A DNA stretch of 64,000 nucleotides from the NCBI GenBank assembly GCA_022846095.1, contig AP025583.1, positions 2,356,001 to 2,420,000 on the forward strand. The letters run 5' to 3'. Below are positions 24,973-33,905 of the stretch, in pieces; within the stretch, counting starts at the first letter, position 1, and every line of letters starts with the position of its first letter. The notes beneath the pieces are model-generated. The model did no database searches, was not told the origin of the DNA, and saw nothing but the letters and a program-made list of their open reading frames with translations. Source of the DNA: Oscillospiraceae bacterium. Its GTDB lineage: Bacteria; Bacillota; Clostridia; Oscillospirales; Oscillospiraceae. The position numbers were made by a program, and so were the translations under genes.

Positions 24973-27125
24973 TGGGGGCCAAGTCCAAGACCGGGGGGCT
25001 GGACTGGTTCCGGCCCGTGGCCGCCCTGCTGGTGGTGGCCGTGCACACCGGGCCGCTGCTCTCGGTGAGCGCGGGGGCCAACTACCTGATCACCGACATT
25101 CTGGCCCGGCTGGCGGTGCCCTTTTTCTTCGCCGTGTCGGGGTACTTCCTGGCGCCCAAGCTGGACGCGCAGGGCGCGGCCGCCCTCCTCCCCTTCCTGA
25201 AAAAGACCGCCATCCTGTATGGTGCTTCCACTTTACTCTACCTCCCCATCCGTTTTTACAGCGGCTACTTCCAGCAGCCCGGCCTGCCCGGGCTGATCCT
25301 GCGGGACATTTTCCTGGACGGCACCTTCTACCACCTGTGGTACTTCCCTGCGGCCATGCTGGGAGCCTGTCTGGTCTGCCTGCTGCTGCGCCTGTGCCGC
25401 AGGCCGGGGATCGCCCTGGGCGTCTGCGCCGGGCTGTACCTGCTGGGGCTGCTGGGGGACAGCTACTTCGGCCTGGCCGCCCTGCTGCCTCCCCTGGGCG
25501 CGGCCTACGAGAGCTACTTCGCCCTCTTCGGCCTGACCCGCAACGGCGTCTTTTTCGCCCCGATCTTCCTCCTGCTGGGCGGTATGCTGGCCCGGCGCCC
25601 GGCCCGGCGGACCCCAAAGCAGTATGCCGCCGCCCTCTGTGGGGCGCTGGCGCTGCTGATCGCCGAGGGCATTACTGTAAAGCAGTTTAGCCTTGCACAC
25701 TTCGACGCCCTCTACCTGTCCCTGCCCCTCTGCGTGGCCCTGCTGATCCTGTGGCTGCGGGGGCTGAACCTGGACGGAAAGCCCGCCCTGCGCACCTGGG
25801 CCGCGGCGGTCTACGTCCTGCATCCCCTGTGCATCGTGCTGGTGCGGGGCGCGGCCAAGGTGCTGGTCCTCACCGCCTTGCTGGTGGAGTGCAGCCCCGT
25901 CCACTATCTGGCGGTGGTGCTGATCTCCGGCGCGCTGGCCCTGCCCTTCGCCCTGTGGGGGCGGCGGTGCGGACGGGCCGCGCCGCCCCGGAGGGGCCGG
26001 GCCTGGACGGAGATCGACCTGGACGCCCTGCGGCACAACGCCGCCGCCCTGAGCGCCCTGCTGCCCGAGGGCTGCTCCCTCATGGCCGTGGTCAAGGCCG
26101 ACGCCTACGGCCACGGGGCGCCGGAGACCGCCCGCGCCTGTACGCGGGCGGGCATCCACGCCTTTGCGGTGGCCACGGCGGAGGAGGGCGTCCAGCTGCG
26201 CCGCGCCGGAATCAGGGGTGAGATCCTGGTGCTGGGGTACTCCGGCCCGGAGTACGCCCCCCTCCTCTCCCGCTGCCGCCTGACACAGACAGTGGTCAGC
26301 GCCGGGCACGCCCGGGCCCTGGACGGGGCCGGGTTCCCACTGCGGGTGCACCTCAAGGTGGACACCGGGATGCACCGGCTGGGCATCCCCTGGGACGACG
26401 CCGGGGCGCTGGAAGGGGTTTTCGCCTGCCGCAGCCTGCGCGTGTGCGGCATGTTCACCCACCTGGCCGCCGCCGAGACCCTGGACGAGGCCGGCGAGGC
26501 CCGCACCCGGGAGCAGATCCGCCGCTTCTACAGTACGGCGGAGGCCCTGGAGCGGGCCGGGCACGCCCCCGGCGCCCTCCACATCCAGAACAGCTACGGC
26601 CTGCTGAACTACGGCCCCCTGCCCTGCGCCTACGTCCGGGCGGGCATCTCCCTCTACGGGGTGTACAGCGCCCCCGGCGACCGCACCAGGACGGCCCCCG
26701 CCCTGCGGCCCGTATTATCCCTCCGCGCCCGGGTGGCCCAGGTCCACACCCTGGAGGCCGGAGAGCGCGCCGGGTACGACGGGGCCTACGTGGCCAGGCG
26801 GCCCAGCCGGGTAGCCCTCCTTACCGTCGGGTACGCGGACGGCTACCCCCGCGCCTGCTCCTGCGGCAAGGGGCGGGTGCTCCTCCACGGGCAATACGCC
26901 CCGGTGGCGGGGCTGGTGTGCATGGATCAGCTTTTGGTTGACATAACGGACATCCCCGGCGTGGAACCGGGGGACATCGCCACCCTGATCGGCCGGGACG
27001 GGGATCAGCTCCTCTCCGCCGAGGAGGTGGCCGGGGCGGCGGGCACCATAACCAACGAGCTGCTCTCCCGCATGGGCGGGCGGCTGGAGCGGGTTTTCCT
27101 TGCCAGCGGAGGCAATCCGGGGTAA
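24969..27125 (+). CDS. vanT: Membrane-bound serine racemase VanT
   Basis: 718 aa, as in VanT of vanC/vanG clusters. Residues ~10-340 are an acyltransferase-3-like membrane domain with about ten helices (GLDWFRPVAALLVVAVHTGP to the Arg-rich loop WGRRCGRAAPPRRGRAW). Residues ~345-715 are an alanine-racemase fold: the PLP Lys is in AVVKADAYGHG and the second catalytic base in RAGYDGAYV and VGYADGYPR. It takes up and/or racemises L-Ser to D-Ser for VanG. The start at 24969 has GGAGGG 7 nt upstream and overlaps the vanXY stop. Confidence 0.92.
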   Translation: MMGAKSKTGGLDWFRPVAALLVVAVHTGPLLSVSAGANYLITDILARLAVPFFFAVSGYFLAPKLDAQGAAALLPFLKKTAILYGASTLLYLPIRFYSGYFQQPGLPGLILRDIFLDGTFYHLWYFPAAMLGACLVCLLLRLCRRPGIALGVCAGLYLLGLLGDSYFGLAALLPPLGAAYESYFALFGLTRNGVFFAPIFLLLGGMLARRPARRTPKQYAAALCGALALLIAEGITVKQFSLAHFDALYLSLPLCVALLILWLRGLNLDGKPALRTWAAAVYVLHPLCIVLVRGAAKVLVLTALLVECSPVHYLAVVLISGALALPFALWGRRCGRAAPPRRGRAWTEIDLDALRHNAAALSALLPEGCSLMAVVKADAYGHGAPETARACTRAGIHAFAVATAEEGVQLRRAGIRGEILVLGYSGPEYAPLLSRCRLTQTVVSAGHARALDGAGFPLRVHLKVDTGMHRLGIPWDDAGALEGVFACRSLRVCGMFTHLAAAETLDEAGEARTREQIRRFYSTAEALERAGHAPGALHIQNSYGLLNYGPLPCAYVRAGISLYGVYSAPGDRTRTAPALRPVLSLRARVAQVHTLEAGERAGYDGAYVARRPSRVALLTVGYADGYPRACSCGKGRVLLHGQYAPVAGLVCMDQLLVDITDIPGVEPGDIATLIGRDGDQLLSAEEVAGAAGTITNELLSRMGGRLERVFLASGGNPG

Positions 27126-27158
27126 AATGGGAAAAAGGCTTGAAAGGTGGTCCCCGCT

Positions 27159-27830
27159 ATGGAGCATCAGGTGCGCTTTTTCGTCACCCGCCACGGCCAG
27201 ACCCTGCTGAACACGCTGGACAAGGCCCAGGGCTGGGCGGACAGCCCGCTCACCGCCCAGGGCGCGCAGGCCGCGTCCCGGCTGGGGCGCGGCCTGTTTG
27301 CCGCCGGCGTGCCCTTCTCCGCCGCCTACGCCAGCGACAGCGGCCGGGCCCTGGAGACCGCCCGGCTGGTGCTGGAACCGCTGGGCCCCGCCGCCCCCGC
27401 CCTGGAGGCCGACCCCCGCCTGCGGGAGTGGTGCCTGGGCAGTCTGGAGGCCGAGCCCAACCCGGTGCTGATGAAGGCCCTGCGGGAGAACGTCTCCGCC
27501 GACATCGGCCGCGGCTTCGCCTGGCTCAACCTCCACATGGACGAGGTGGCCCAGGTGGTGTACCGCCTGGACAAAACCGGCATGGCCCAGCCCTTTGAGG
27601 ACATCCGCGCCCGCCTCACCGGCTTTCTGGACGAGGCCGCCCGCCGGGCGGGGGGCGGGAACGTGCTGGTGGTCACCCACGCCTTCGTCATCAAGACCCT
27701 GCTCTTCCTCTTCGCCCCGGACCGGGTGAACGAGAAGGCCAAGATCGAAAACGCCAGCATTACCATGGTGGTCTGGGAGGACGGCGCCCTGCGGGTGGAG
27801 GAGATCAGCGACACCCATTACAGCGCGTAA
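27159..27830 (+). CDS. Histidine phosphatase (phosphoglycerate mutase-like)
   Basis: 223 aa. Catalytic FVTRHGQTLLNTLDKAQGW at the N-terminus (RHG motif), acid residue region LREWCLGSLE near 90, and the second His in VLVVTHAFVIKTL near 175. Cytoplasmic. It lies 33 nt after vanT on the same strand with no terminator between, so it is likely co-transcribed, although it is not a known vanG-cluster gene. AAAGGTGG is 8 nt before the ATG at 27159. Substrate unknown. Confidence 0.87.
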   Translation: MEHQVRFFVTRHGQTLLNTLDKAQGWADSPLTAQGAQAASRLGRGLFAAGVPFSAAYASDSGRALETARLVLEPLGPAAPALEADPRLREWCLGSLEAEPNPVLMKALRENVSADIGRGFAWLNLHMDEVAQVVYRLDKTGMAQPFEDIRARLTGFLDEAARRAGGGNVLVVTHAFVIKTLLFLFAPDRVNEKAKIENASITMVVWEDGALRVEEISDTHYSA

Positions 27831-27875
27831 AAGGAGGCCTCCGCCGGCTATAACCGGCGGAGGCCTCCTTTTTGC
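27831..27875. terminator. Terminator after the vanG-type operon (bidirectional)
   Basis: A 17-bp perfect stem AAGGAGGCCTCCGCCGG / CCGGCGGAGGCCTCCTT with 7-nt loop and T-run on the plus side. The stop codon of the convergent gene lies at its right edge. Confidence 0.92.
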
Positions 27876-29422
27876 TATTGCGCAACGAACACCTGGAGCG
27901 TGGCGGTGAGCTCCCGGCCGGGGGCGGCGATGGTCTTACCCTGGCAGTACATGGCGGCGGAGGCCCCGCCGTCCAGGTTGACCGCGTCCACGCAGCCCAG
28001 CCGGAGCATCAGCTCCCGCATCTGCTGGGTGCTGGCGGAGGGCACGTTGACCAGCAGCAGCTTCCCGTCCGCGGTGGTGCCCACGGCGGTGCGTGGGGTG
28101 ACCGCGGTGGTGAAGCGCGCCTCGGAGAAGCCGGAATCCGTGCTGTGGTCCTCCGCGCCGTCCTTCACCAGCCGGGGCGCGCCGGAGACCATGGTCTGCA
28201 CCCCGTCCAGGGAGAAGCCCTCGCCGTCCTCGGTGTAGAGGTAGGGCTCCAGCGCCACGGCCCGGCCCAGCTCGGGGGCGCGGTAGTAGCTGGTGGAGAT
28301 GACCTCGGTACTGGAGTAGAGTACGAAGCCGTCGGCGGGGATGTCCACCGTCTCCCCCGGCGCCACGGCCCGGTAGGCGGTGGTGACCCCGTGCTCCACG
28401 GTGAGCGCCGCCCCGGCGTAGGTCACCGGGAAGGAGCCCCCCCGGGCGGGGGTGTAGAGCACCGACTGGTTGGCAAACTGGCTCAGCACGTTGACCTCAA
28501 AGGCCGCCCACTGCTGGGCCGTGCCGCCGTCCGCCGTCTTGACCCGGACGAAGACCGCCGGGCGGCCCCAGCGCAGTTCCCCGGAGGCGGTGATCCCCAG
28601 GGAGGAGATGCCGGAGGAGGCGTAGACGAACTGTCCGTCGATCATCAGGTGGCCGATAGGGTCCTTGATCTCCTTGTACGCCTCGAAGAAATTGGCGTTG
28701 ATAACCGCCGCCGCCCCCGCGCCCGAGACGATGGAGGAGAAGGCGCGGGTGTTGTTCAGCTTCCCGTCGGGCAGGGCGGCGCGGACGCTCACCCGGCTGT
28801 CGGCGGGGTTCACTGTGATCACGTTGGCGCTCACCGTGCCCGAGGGCAGGGTGTACTTCTGCTGGCTCAGCGTCAGAGGCTCCTCCCTGGGGGCGGTCTT
28901 GTCCAAAAGCGCCTTCACCTGGGGCAGGGCGGACAGGTTGTTTTTGTCCAGCGCCCCGTCGGCCACCACCACGATCTGGTGGGCGGTCTCGTACTCCACG
29001 GTGAGGCCCAGCCCCTCCAGCACCGCCCGGACGGGCACGTAGGTGCGGTTGTTCATGGCCCTGGCGGGCACGTCCATGGCCCCCGGCTCGCCATCCACGG
29101 TGATGGCAGCCGATCCGATTTGCAGCTCCACCCGGTGCTCCCCCCGGGTGAAGACCACGTTGTTGGTGGCGGCGTCCCACGAGGAGGCGCCGCCGAAGGC
29201 CTGGACGATGGGGCTCACGGGCAGGAGGGTGCGGCCGTTCTCGGCTACCGGGAAAACCGCCGCGCTCTGGGCGTCCACCTGCCGCACCTCCTCCCCCACC
29301 ACGCACCAGGGGCTGTTCAGCCGCAGGGCGGCCACCAGCGCGGGCTGGGCGCCCAGGGCGGCGGGGGCCAGGGAAAGGAGCAGGGCAAGGGCCGACAGCA
29401 GGGGCAACACGCGCTTTTTCAT
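27875..29422 (-). CDS. Secreted stalk-domain plus phosphodiester glycosidase (NAGPA-type) protein
   Basis: 515 aa. A signal peptide (MKKRVLPLLSALALLLSLAP, cleavage near ALG-AQ) is followed by a copper-amine-oxidase-N-like stalk (about 45-155, with RTLLPVSPIVQAFGG and RTYVPVRAVLEGLGL). The phosphodiester glycosidase domain then runs to the end (about 195-515): AVINANFFEAY, and VNLDGGASAAMYCQG near 485 with the conserved Asp. NAGPA-domain proteins cleave GlcNAc-1-phosphodiesters, and bacterial ones are linked to cell-wall or teichoic acid-like polymers. The stalk suggests wall retention. AGGGAAG stands before the ATG. Confidence 0.88.
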   Translation of the reverse strand: MKKRVLPLLSALALLLSLAPAALGAQPALVAALRLNSPWCVVGEEVRQVDAQSAAVFPVAENGRTLLPVSPIVQAFGGASSWDAATNNVVFTRGEHRVELQIGSAAITVDGEPGAMDVPARAMNNRTYVPVRAVLEGLGLTVEYETAHQIVVVADGALDKNNLSALPQVKALLDKTAPREEPLTLSQQKYTLPSGTVSANVITVNPADSRVSVRAALPDGKLNNTRAFSSIVSGAGAAAVINANFFEAYKEIKDPIGHLMIDGQFVYASSGISSLGITASGELRWGRPAVFVRVKTADGGTAQQWAAFEVNVLSQFANQSVLYTPARGGSFPVTYAGAALTVEHGVTTAYRAVAPGETVDIPADGFVLYSSTEVISTSYYRAPELGRAVALEPYLYTEDGEGFSLDGVQTMVSGAPRLVKDGAEDHSTDSGFSEARFTTAVTPRTAVGTTADGKLLLVNVPSASTQQMRELMLRLGCVDAVNLDGGASAAMYCQGKTIAAPGRELTATLQVFVAQ

Positions 29423-29432
29423 CGAACTTCCC

Positions 29433-31376
29433 TCATTTTTTCTTCTTGTTGGGCCGGGCGTTCTTCTTCGGCTTGGCGGAGGCCCAGCCCTTCTTGCTCC
29501 GGGGCTTGGCGGAGGGGGCGGCGGGGGCCTGTCCCCGCCCCGCGGGCTTGCCCTTGGGTTCGGCGGCGGGGGCGGGCCCCCGCCCTACGGGGCGGAGGAG
29601 GCAGTTCTTCCCGAAGCCGATGAGATCCTCCCGGTGGGCGGCGTGGAGGGCCTCCAGCACCAGGCGGCGCTTCTCGGGCCGTTTCCACTGCATCAGGGCC
29701 CGCTGCATGGCCTTCTCGTGGGGGTCCTTCGGCACGTAGACCGGCTGCATGGTGCGGGGGTCCAGCCCCGTATAGTACATGCAGGTGGACAGGGTGCCCG
29801 GCGTGGGGTAGAAATCCTGCACCTGCTCGGGCTGGCGGCCCGTGCAGTTGAGCCACTCGGCCAGTTCCACCGCGTCGGGCAGGGTGCAGCCGGGGTGGGA
29901 GGACATGAGGTAGGGCACCAAAAACTGCTTCATGCCGTACTTCTGGTTCAGGCTGTCGTACTTCTTCCGGAACCGCTCGTACACGTCGATATGGGGCTTG
30001 CCCATATAGTCCAGCACGCCGCCCACGCAGTGCTCCGGGGCCACCTTGAGCTGGCCGGAGACGTGGTGCTTCACCAGCTCCCCGAAGAACTCCCCGTTCT
30101 TGTCCTGGAGCATGTAGTCGAAGCGGATGCCCGAGCGGATGAAAATCTTCTTGATACCCGGGATCTCCCGCAGGCGGCGCAGCAGGGCCAGGTAGTCGGA
30201 GTGGTCCGCGTCCAGGTTGGGGCAGGGCGTGGGGGCCAGGCAGGCCCGGTTCTTGCACATGCCCGCCTTGAGCTGCTTTTTGCAGGACGGGTGGCGGAAG
30301 TTGGCGGTGGGGCCGCCCACGTCGTGGATATAGCCCTTGAAGCCGGGGTGCTTCGTCAGAGCGGTGACCTCCCGCACCACGCTCTCCTGGCTGCGGCAGG
30401 TGATCATGCGGCCCTGGTGGAAGGCCAGGGAGCAGAAATTGCACGCCCCGAAGCACCCCCGGTTGTGGGCCACCGAGAAGCGCACCTCCTCGATGGCGGG
30501 CACGCCCCCCCGCTCGTCGTACATGGGGTGGGGCTCCCGCGCGTAGGGCAGCTCGGCCACGAAGTCCAGCTCCGCCGTGCTCAGGGGCATGGCGGGCGGG
30601 TTGACCACCAGCAGCTGCGCCCCGTGGCGCTGGAGGATGGCCTTCCCCCGCACCGCGTCGTGCTCCTCGTACTGGATGCGGTTGGCCTCGGCGTAGGCGC
30701 GCTTGTCCGCGCACACTTCCTCAAAGGAGGCGCACTCCACCCTGGGGTAGGCGCACTGGGCCGGGTTCTTCGCCGCAAAGCAGGTGCCCCGCACGTCGGT
30801 GATCTCCCCCGCCGGGGTGCCGGAGGCCAGCCGGGCGGCGATCTCCCGGGTGGCGTTCTCCCCCATGCCGTAGACCAGCAGGTCGGCCTGGCTGTCGAAG
30901 AGGATGGATCTGCGCACCTTGTCCTCCCAGTAGTCGTAGTGGGCGAAGCGGCGCAGGGAGGCCTCCAGCCCCCCGATGACAAGCGGGATGTCCCCAAAGA
31001 CCTCCCGGACGCGGTTGGCGTAGACGATGGTGGCCCGGTCGGGGCGCAGACCGGGCAGGTTGCCCGGGGAGTAGGCGTCGTCGTGCCGCCGCTTTTTGGC
31101 CACCGTGTAGTGGGCCACCATGGAGTCGATGTTGCCGCCGGAGACCAGCACGCCCAGCCGGGGGCGGCCCAGCGCCGTAAAGGCGGAGGGCTTGCGCCAG
31201 TCCGGCTGGGCCAGGACCGCCACCCGGTAGCCCTCGGCCTCCAGCACGCGGGAGATGATGGCGGGGCCGAAGGTGGGGTGGTCCACGTAGGCGTCCCCGG
31301 TGATGACCAGGAAATCATACCCGTCCCAGCCGCGCGCCTTCATATCCGCCTTTGAAACGGGTAGAAATGGATTCAT
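29433..31376 (-). CDS. YgiQ-family radical SAM protein
   Basis: 647 aa. An N-terminal B12-binding-like region (FLVITGDAYVDHPTFG...) is followed by the radical SAM core with CFGACNFC (CxxxCxxC) near residue 317, flanked by the family motif HNRG. A C-terminal HhH-like part and a very basic Lys/Pro-rich tail end the protein. YgiQ proteins are widespread in anaerobes and their reaction is unknown. It lies 10 nt upstream of the secreted glycosidase gene, so the pair may be transcribed together with the upstream fusion gene (9-nt gap). Confidence 0.9.
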   Translation of the reverse strand: MNPFLPVSKADMKARGWDGYDFLVITGDAYVDHPTFGPAIISRVLEAEGYRVAVLAQPDWRKPSAFTALGRPRLGVLVSGGNIDSMVAHYTVAKKRRHDDAYSPGNLPGLRPDRATIVYANRVREVFGDIPLVIGGLEASLRRFAHYDYWEDKVRRSILFDSQADLLVYGMGENATREIAARLASGTPAGEITDVRGTCFAAKNPAQCAYPRVECASFEEVCADKRAYAEANRIQYEEHDAVRGKAILQRHGAQLLVVNPPAMPLSTAELDFVAELPYAREPHPMYDERGGVPAIEEVRFSVAHNRGCFGACNFCSLAFHQGRMITCRSQESVVREVTALTKHPGFKGYIHDVGGPTANFRHPSCKKQLKAGMCKNRACLAPTPCPNLDADHSDYLALLRRLREIPGIKKIFIRSGIRFDYMLQDKNGEFFGELVKHHVSGQLKVAPEHCVGGVLDYMGKPHIDVYERFRKKYDSLNQKYGMKQFLVPYLMSSHPGCTLPDAVELAEWLNCTGRQPEQVQDFYPTPGTLSTCMYYTGLDPRTMQPVYVPKDPHEKAMQRALMQWKRPEKRRLVLEALHAAHREDLIGFGKNCLLRPVGRGPAPAAEPKGKPAGRGQAPAAPSAKPRSKKGWASAKPKKNARPNKKKK

Positions 31377-31385
31377 AAACAGCCT

Positions 31386-32558
31386 CTATCTTCTTTTCTC
31401 AATTTCTTCCGGGTCGTACCCGATGTATTTTTCCAGCAGGTCCAGGGGCACGCGGGCCCCCTCGGCCTGGCCGATCTTGCGGAAGCCGTAGCGCCGGTAA
31501 AAGCGCTGGGCCACCTCGTTGTCCGGCGCGCAGCGCAGGCGCAGGTACTGCCGCCCCAGCGAGCGGTAGGTGGACACCGCCTGGCCCAGCAGCTGCACCC
31601 CCAAGCCCTGGCGGCGGCTGTCGGGCAGCATGTAGACGAAGGGGATGTACCCCACGCCGGCCTCCGCGTCCCGCTCCAGGTCCAGCTGGAGCACCCCGGC
31701 GATCTTCTCCCCCCGCAGGGCGCACACCACCGCCCTGTGGTCGCAGGCCCAGCAGCGGCGGGCGTCGTCCAGGAAGCCCGCGCCGTCGAAGTGGCGCAGG
31801 GAGCCGTGGATGTCCTGCCAGGCGTCCTTCCGGGCGTCGAAGTAGACCCCGCTCTCCCCCTCCATGTCCAGGGGGCGGAACCAGAGGTTCACGTCGTACT
31901 TCTTGGGGTCGGACTTCCACCAGTGCTGGTGGGCCAGGGTGGAGATCTCCTCCGGCAGGTGGGAGTTGTCGTTTTCAAAGACGATGTTGTGGCGCTCGTA
32001 GCCCACCTCCACGCAGGTCACGCCGGTGTTGTCGCACTGGCCCAGGCCCTTCATGTCCTCGGGGGCCATGTCCCGCAAAGCGCCCTGGAGGCAGCGGATG
32101 GCCGAGCCATGGGAAAAGACCGCCACGGTCTGCCCGGGATGGGCGTGGGCGATCTGATAGACGGTGTGGCGCATACGCTCCATCACCTCCGCGAAGGACT
32201 CCCCGCCGGGGGCGCGCCAGTCGGAGGAGCTGCGGTAGAACAGGGCCAGCCGCGCCCCGTCCGCGCGCTCCATCTCCCCCCAGGTGCGGTCCTCCCAGTC
32301 CCCGAAGCCGATCTCCCGCAAACCCCGGCGCTCCACCGGCTCCATGCCCCGGGGGGCGCAGACAGACCCCGCGGTGGTGCGGGTGCGGAACAGGTCGCTG
32401 GTGTAGACCGCGTCGATGCGCTCGCCCGCAAAGCGCTGGCGCAGGGCGGCGATCTGGCGGTAGCCGTTTTCGGTGATCAGGCTGTCGTACCAGCCGTGGG
32501 CGCGGCGGTAGATGTTGCCCTCCGCCTCGGCATGTCGGACGATGTAAATCCGGGTCAT
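31386..32558 (-). CDS. Fusion of histidine phosphatase and GNAT acetyltransferase
   Basis: 390 aa. Residues 1-195 are a histidine phosphatase (IVRHAEAEGN near residue 6, second His in VAVFSHGSAIRC near 140). Residues ~235-390 are a GNAT domain, with the acetyl-CoA loop in DSRRQGLGVQLLGQAV near 325 and the terminal FYRRYGFRKIG. The linker FRPLDMEGESGVYFDARKDAW is unrelated to either. The frame is open across the junction, so this is a real fusion and not two overlapping genes. Fused domains suggest two consecutive steps or a regulated pair; the substrate is unknown. Confidence 0.86.
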   Translation of the reverse strand: MTRIYIVRHAEAEGNIYRRAHGWYDSLITENGYRQIAALRQRFAGERIDAVYTSDLFRTRTTAGSVCAPRGMEPVERRGLREIGFGDWEDRTWGEMERADGARLALFYRSSSDWRAPGGESFAEVMERMRHTVYQIAHAHPGQTVAVFSHGSAIRCLQGALRDMAPEDMKGLGQCDNTGVTCVEVGYERHNIVFENDNSHLPEEISTLAHQHWWKSDPKKYDVNLWFRPLDMEGESGVYFDARKDAWQDIHGSLRHFDGAGFLDDARRCWACDHRAVVCALRGEKIAGVLQLDLERDAEAGVGYIPFVYMLPDSRRQGLGVQLLGQAVSTYRSLGRQYLRLRCAPDNEVAQRFYRRYGFRKIGQAEGARVPLDLLEKYIGYDPEEIEKRR

Positions 32559-32576
32559 AATGGTCTCCCCTTTTTG

Positions 32577-32596
32577 TAAAAGCCCGCGCGCGGGCT
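32577..32596 (-). terminator. Terminator after the DUF6054 gene
   Basis: Minus strand AGCCCGCG/CGCGGGCT with no loop spacer, followed by TTTTAC. It is short but close to the stop codon. Confidence 0.5.
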
Positions 32597-32601
32597 ATGA
32601 G

Positions 32602-32955
32602 TCAGGCCTCGATTTGATAGGGCGAGAGGGCCTCCATGGCCGCGCCGGCGAAATCCTCCGCCGCGCCCCAGTCGAAGCGGAACAGCCCCTCTCCCCCGCC
32701 GCCCCCGATGCAGTGGACCCTGGTCTTTCCCGCCAGGTTGTCCATGGTCACGGTGAGGGTGAGGCGGTTGCCCGCCCGGTAGTAGTGCTTTTCGTAGACC
32801 GCCACCACGCATAAAAGCCCGTCCGGGCCCTGGGCCGCGTAGTGGTCAATCAGCTCCCCGGTAATGCTCCCCTCCACGACGGCCTCGTGGACCAGCTTGG
32901 CGCAGTCCTCGATGGACAGGGAGACAAACAGGGTGTTTTCGTCGTCCATTGCCAT
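32602..32955 (-). CDS. DUF6054-like protein, 117 aa
   Basis: A small cytoplasmic protein with the layout of DUF6054: an N-terminal helix (EDCAKLVHEAVVEGSITGEL), CVVAVYEKHYYRAGNRLTLT in the middle, and a C-terminal GGGGGEGLFRFDWGAAEDF. No function is known for the family. Two starts three codons apart are possible; GAGGAG fits either. It follows pyrD by 32 nt on the same strand and may be the last gene of the pyr operon. Confidence 0.65.
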   Translation of the reverse strand: MAMDDENTLFVSLSIEDCAKLVHEAVVEGSITGELIDHYAAQGPDGLLCVVAVYEKHYYRAGNRLTLTVTMDNLAGKTRVHCIGGGGGEGLFRFDWGAAEDFAGAAMEALSPYQIEA

Positions 32956-32987
32956 GCACTCCTCTCTAAACAGCCCTTAACCGGCCC

Positions 32988-33905
32988 CTACCAGGGCCGC
33001 ACCGCCCCGGTGAGCTGGGAGACGCGCGCAAGCCCCTGCTCCCGGGCGATTTTCTCCAGCCCGTCCCGCACCCGGATGGGCGCGAAGGGGTCGGTGAAGC
33101 AGGCGGTGCCCACGGCCACGGCGGAGGCGCCCGCCAGCATGAGCTGGGCCGCGTCCTCGGCCTTGGCCACGCCGCCCATGCCCAGAATGGGCAGCTTCAC
33201 GGCGTTGGCCACCTCCCACACCATGCGCACCGCCACGGGCAGCACGGCGGGGCCGGACAGGCCGCCGGTGTTCATCTTCAAAATGGGCCTGCGGGTCGCC
33301 ACGTCGATGCGCATCCCCCGCAGGGTGTTGATCAGCGACAGGGCGTCCGCCCCCGCGCCGGCCACGGCGCGGGCGATCTCGGTCACGTCGGTGACGTTGG
33401 GGGAGAGCTTCACCATCACGGGCACCGTGGAGTGGCGCCTGGAGATCTCCGTCACCTCGGCGGCCAGCTCCGGCCGGGTGCCGTAGGCCAGCCCGCCCGC
33501 CTTCACGTTGGGGCAGGAGATGTTGACCTCGATCATGTCCACCCCGGCCTCGGAGAGCTTTTCGCACATCTCGCCGTACTCCTCCGGGGTATTGCCGGAG
33601 ATATTGGCCACCACGCGGGCGCCGCTGCGCTTGAGCGCGGGCAGCTCATCGGTGATGAAGTCGTCCACGCCGGGGTTTTGCAGGCCCACCGAGTTGAGAA
33701 TGCCCATGGGGGTCTCCGCGATGCGGGGGGAGGGGTTGCCCTCCCGGCGCAGGGGGGTCAGGCCCTTGGCGCAGATGCCACCCAGCTCGCCGAGGTCGTA
33801 GAACTCCCCGTACTCCCTGCCGAAGCCGAAGGTGCCGGAGGCCACCAGCACCGGGTTTTTGAACGACACCCCGGCCAGCTCCACCGACATATCCACTTTA
33901 TTCAT
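32988..33905 (-). CDS. pyrD: Dihydroorotate dehydrogenase B, catalytic subunit
   Basis: 305 aa FMN TIM-barrel, class 1B. It oxidises dihydroorotate to orotate and passes electrons through PyrK to NAD+. Visible motifs: ASGTFGFGREYGEF near residue 25, the catalytic Cys in VNISCPNVKAGG near 130, VKLSPNVTD near 165 and GMGGVAKAEDA near 245. The start at 33905 has GGAGGT 8 nt upstream and overlaps the end of pyrK by 8 nt. Confidence 0.94.
   Translation of the reverse strand: MNKVDMSVELAGVSFKNPVLVASGTFGFGREYGEFYDLGELGGICAKGLTPLRREGNPSPRIAETPMGILNSVGLQNPGVDDFITDELPALKRSGARVVANISGNTPEEYGEMCEKLSEAGVDMIEVNISCPNVKAGGLAYGTRPELAAEVTEISRRHSTVPVMVKLSPNVTDVTEIARAVAGAGADALSLINTLRGMRIDVATRRPILKMNTGGLSGPAVLPVAVRMVWEVANAVKLPILGMGGVAKAEDAAQLMLAGASAVAVGTACFTDPFAPIRVRDGLEKIAREQGLARVSQLTGAVRPW

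Noticed and set aside
29043-31355. A 770-codon open frame on the plus strand
   Set aside because: Antisense to the YgiQ-family gene, which has clear radical SAM motifs. The frame has no recognisable fold and repetitive Gly/Val/His composition.
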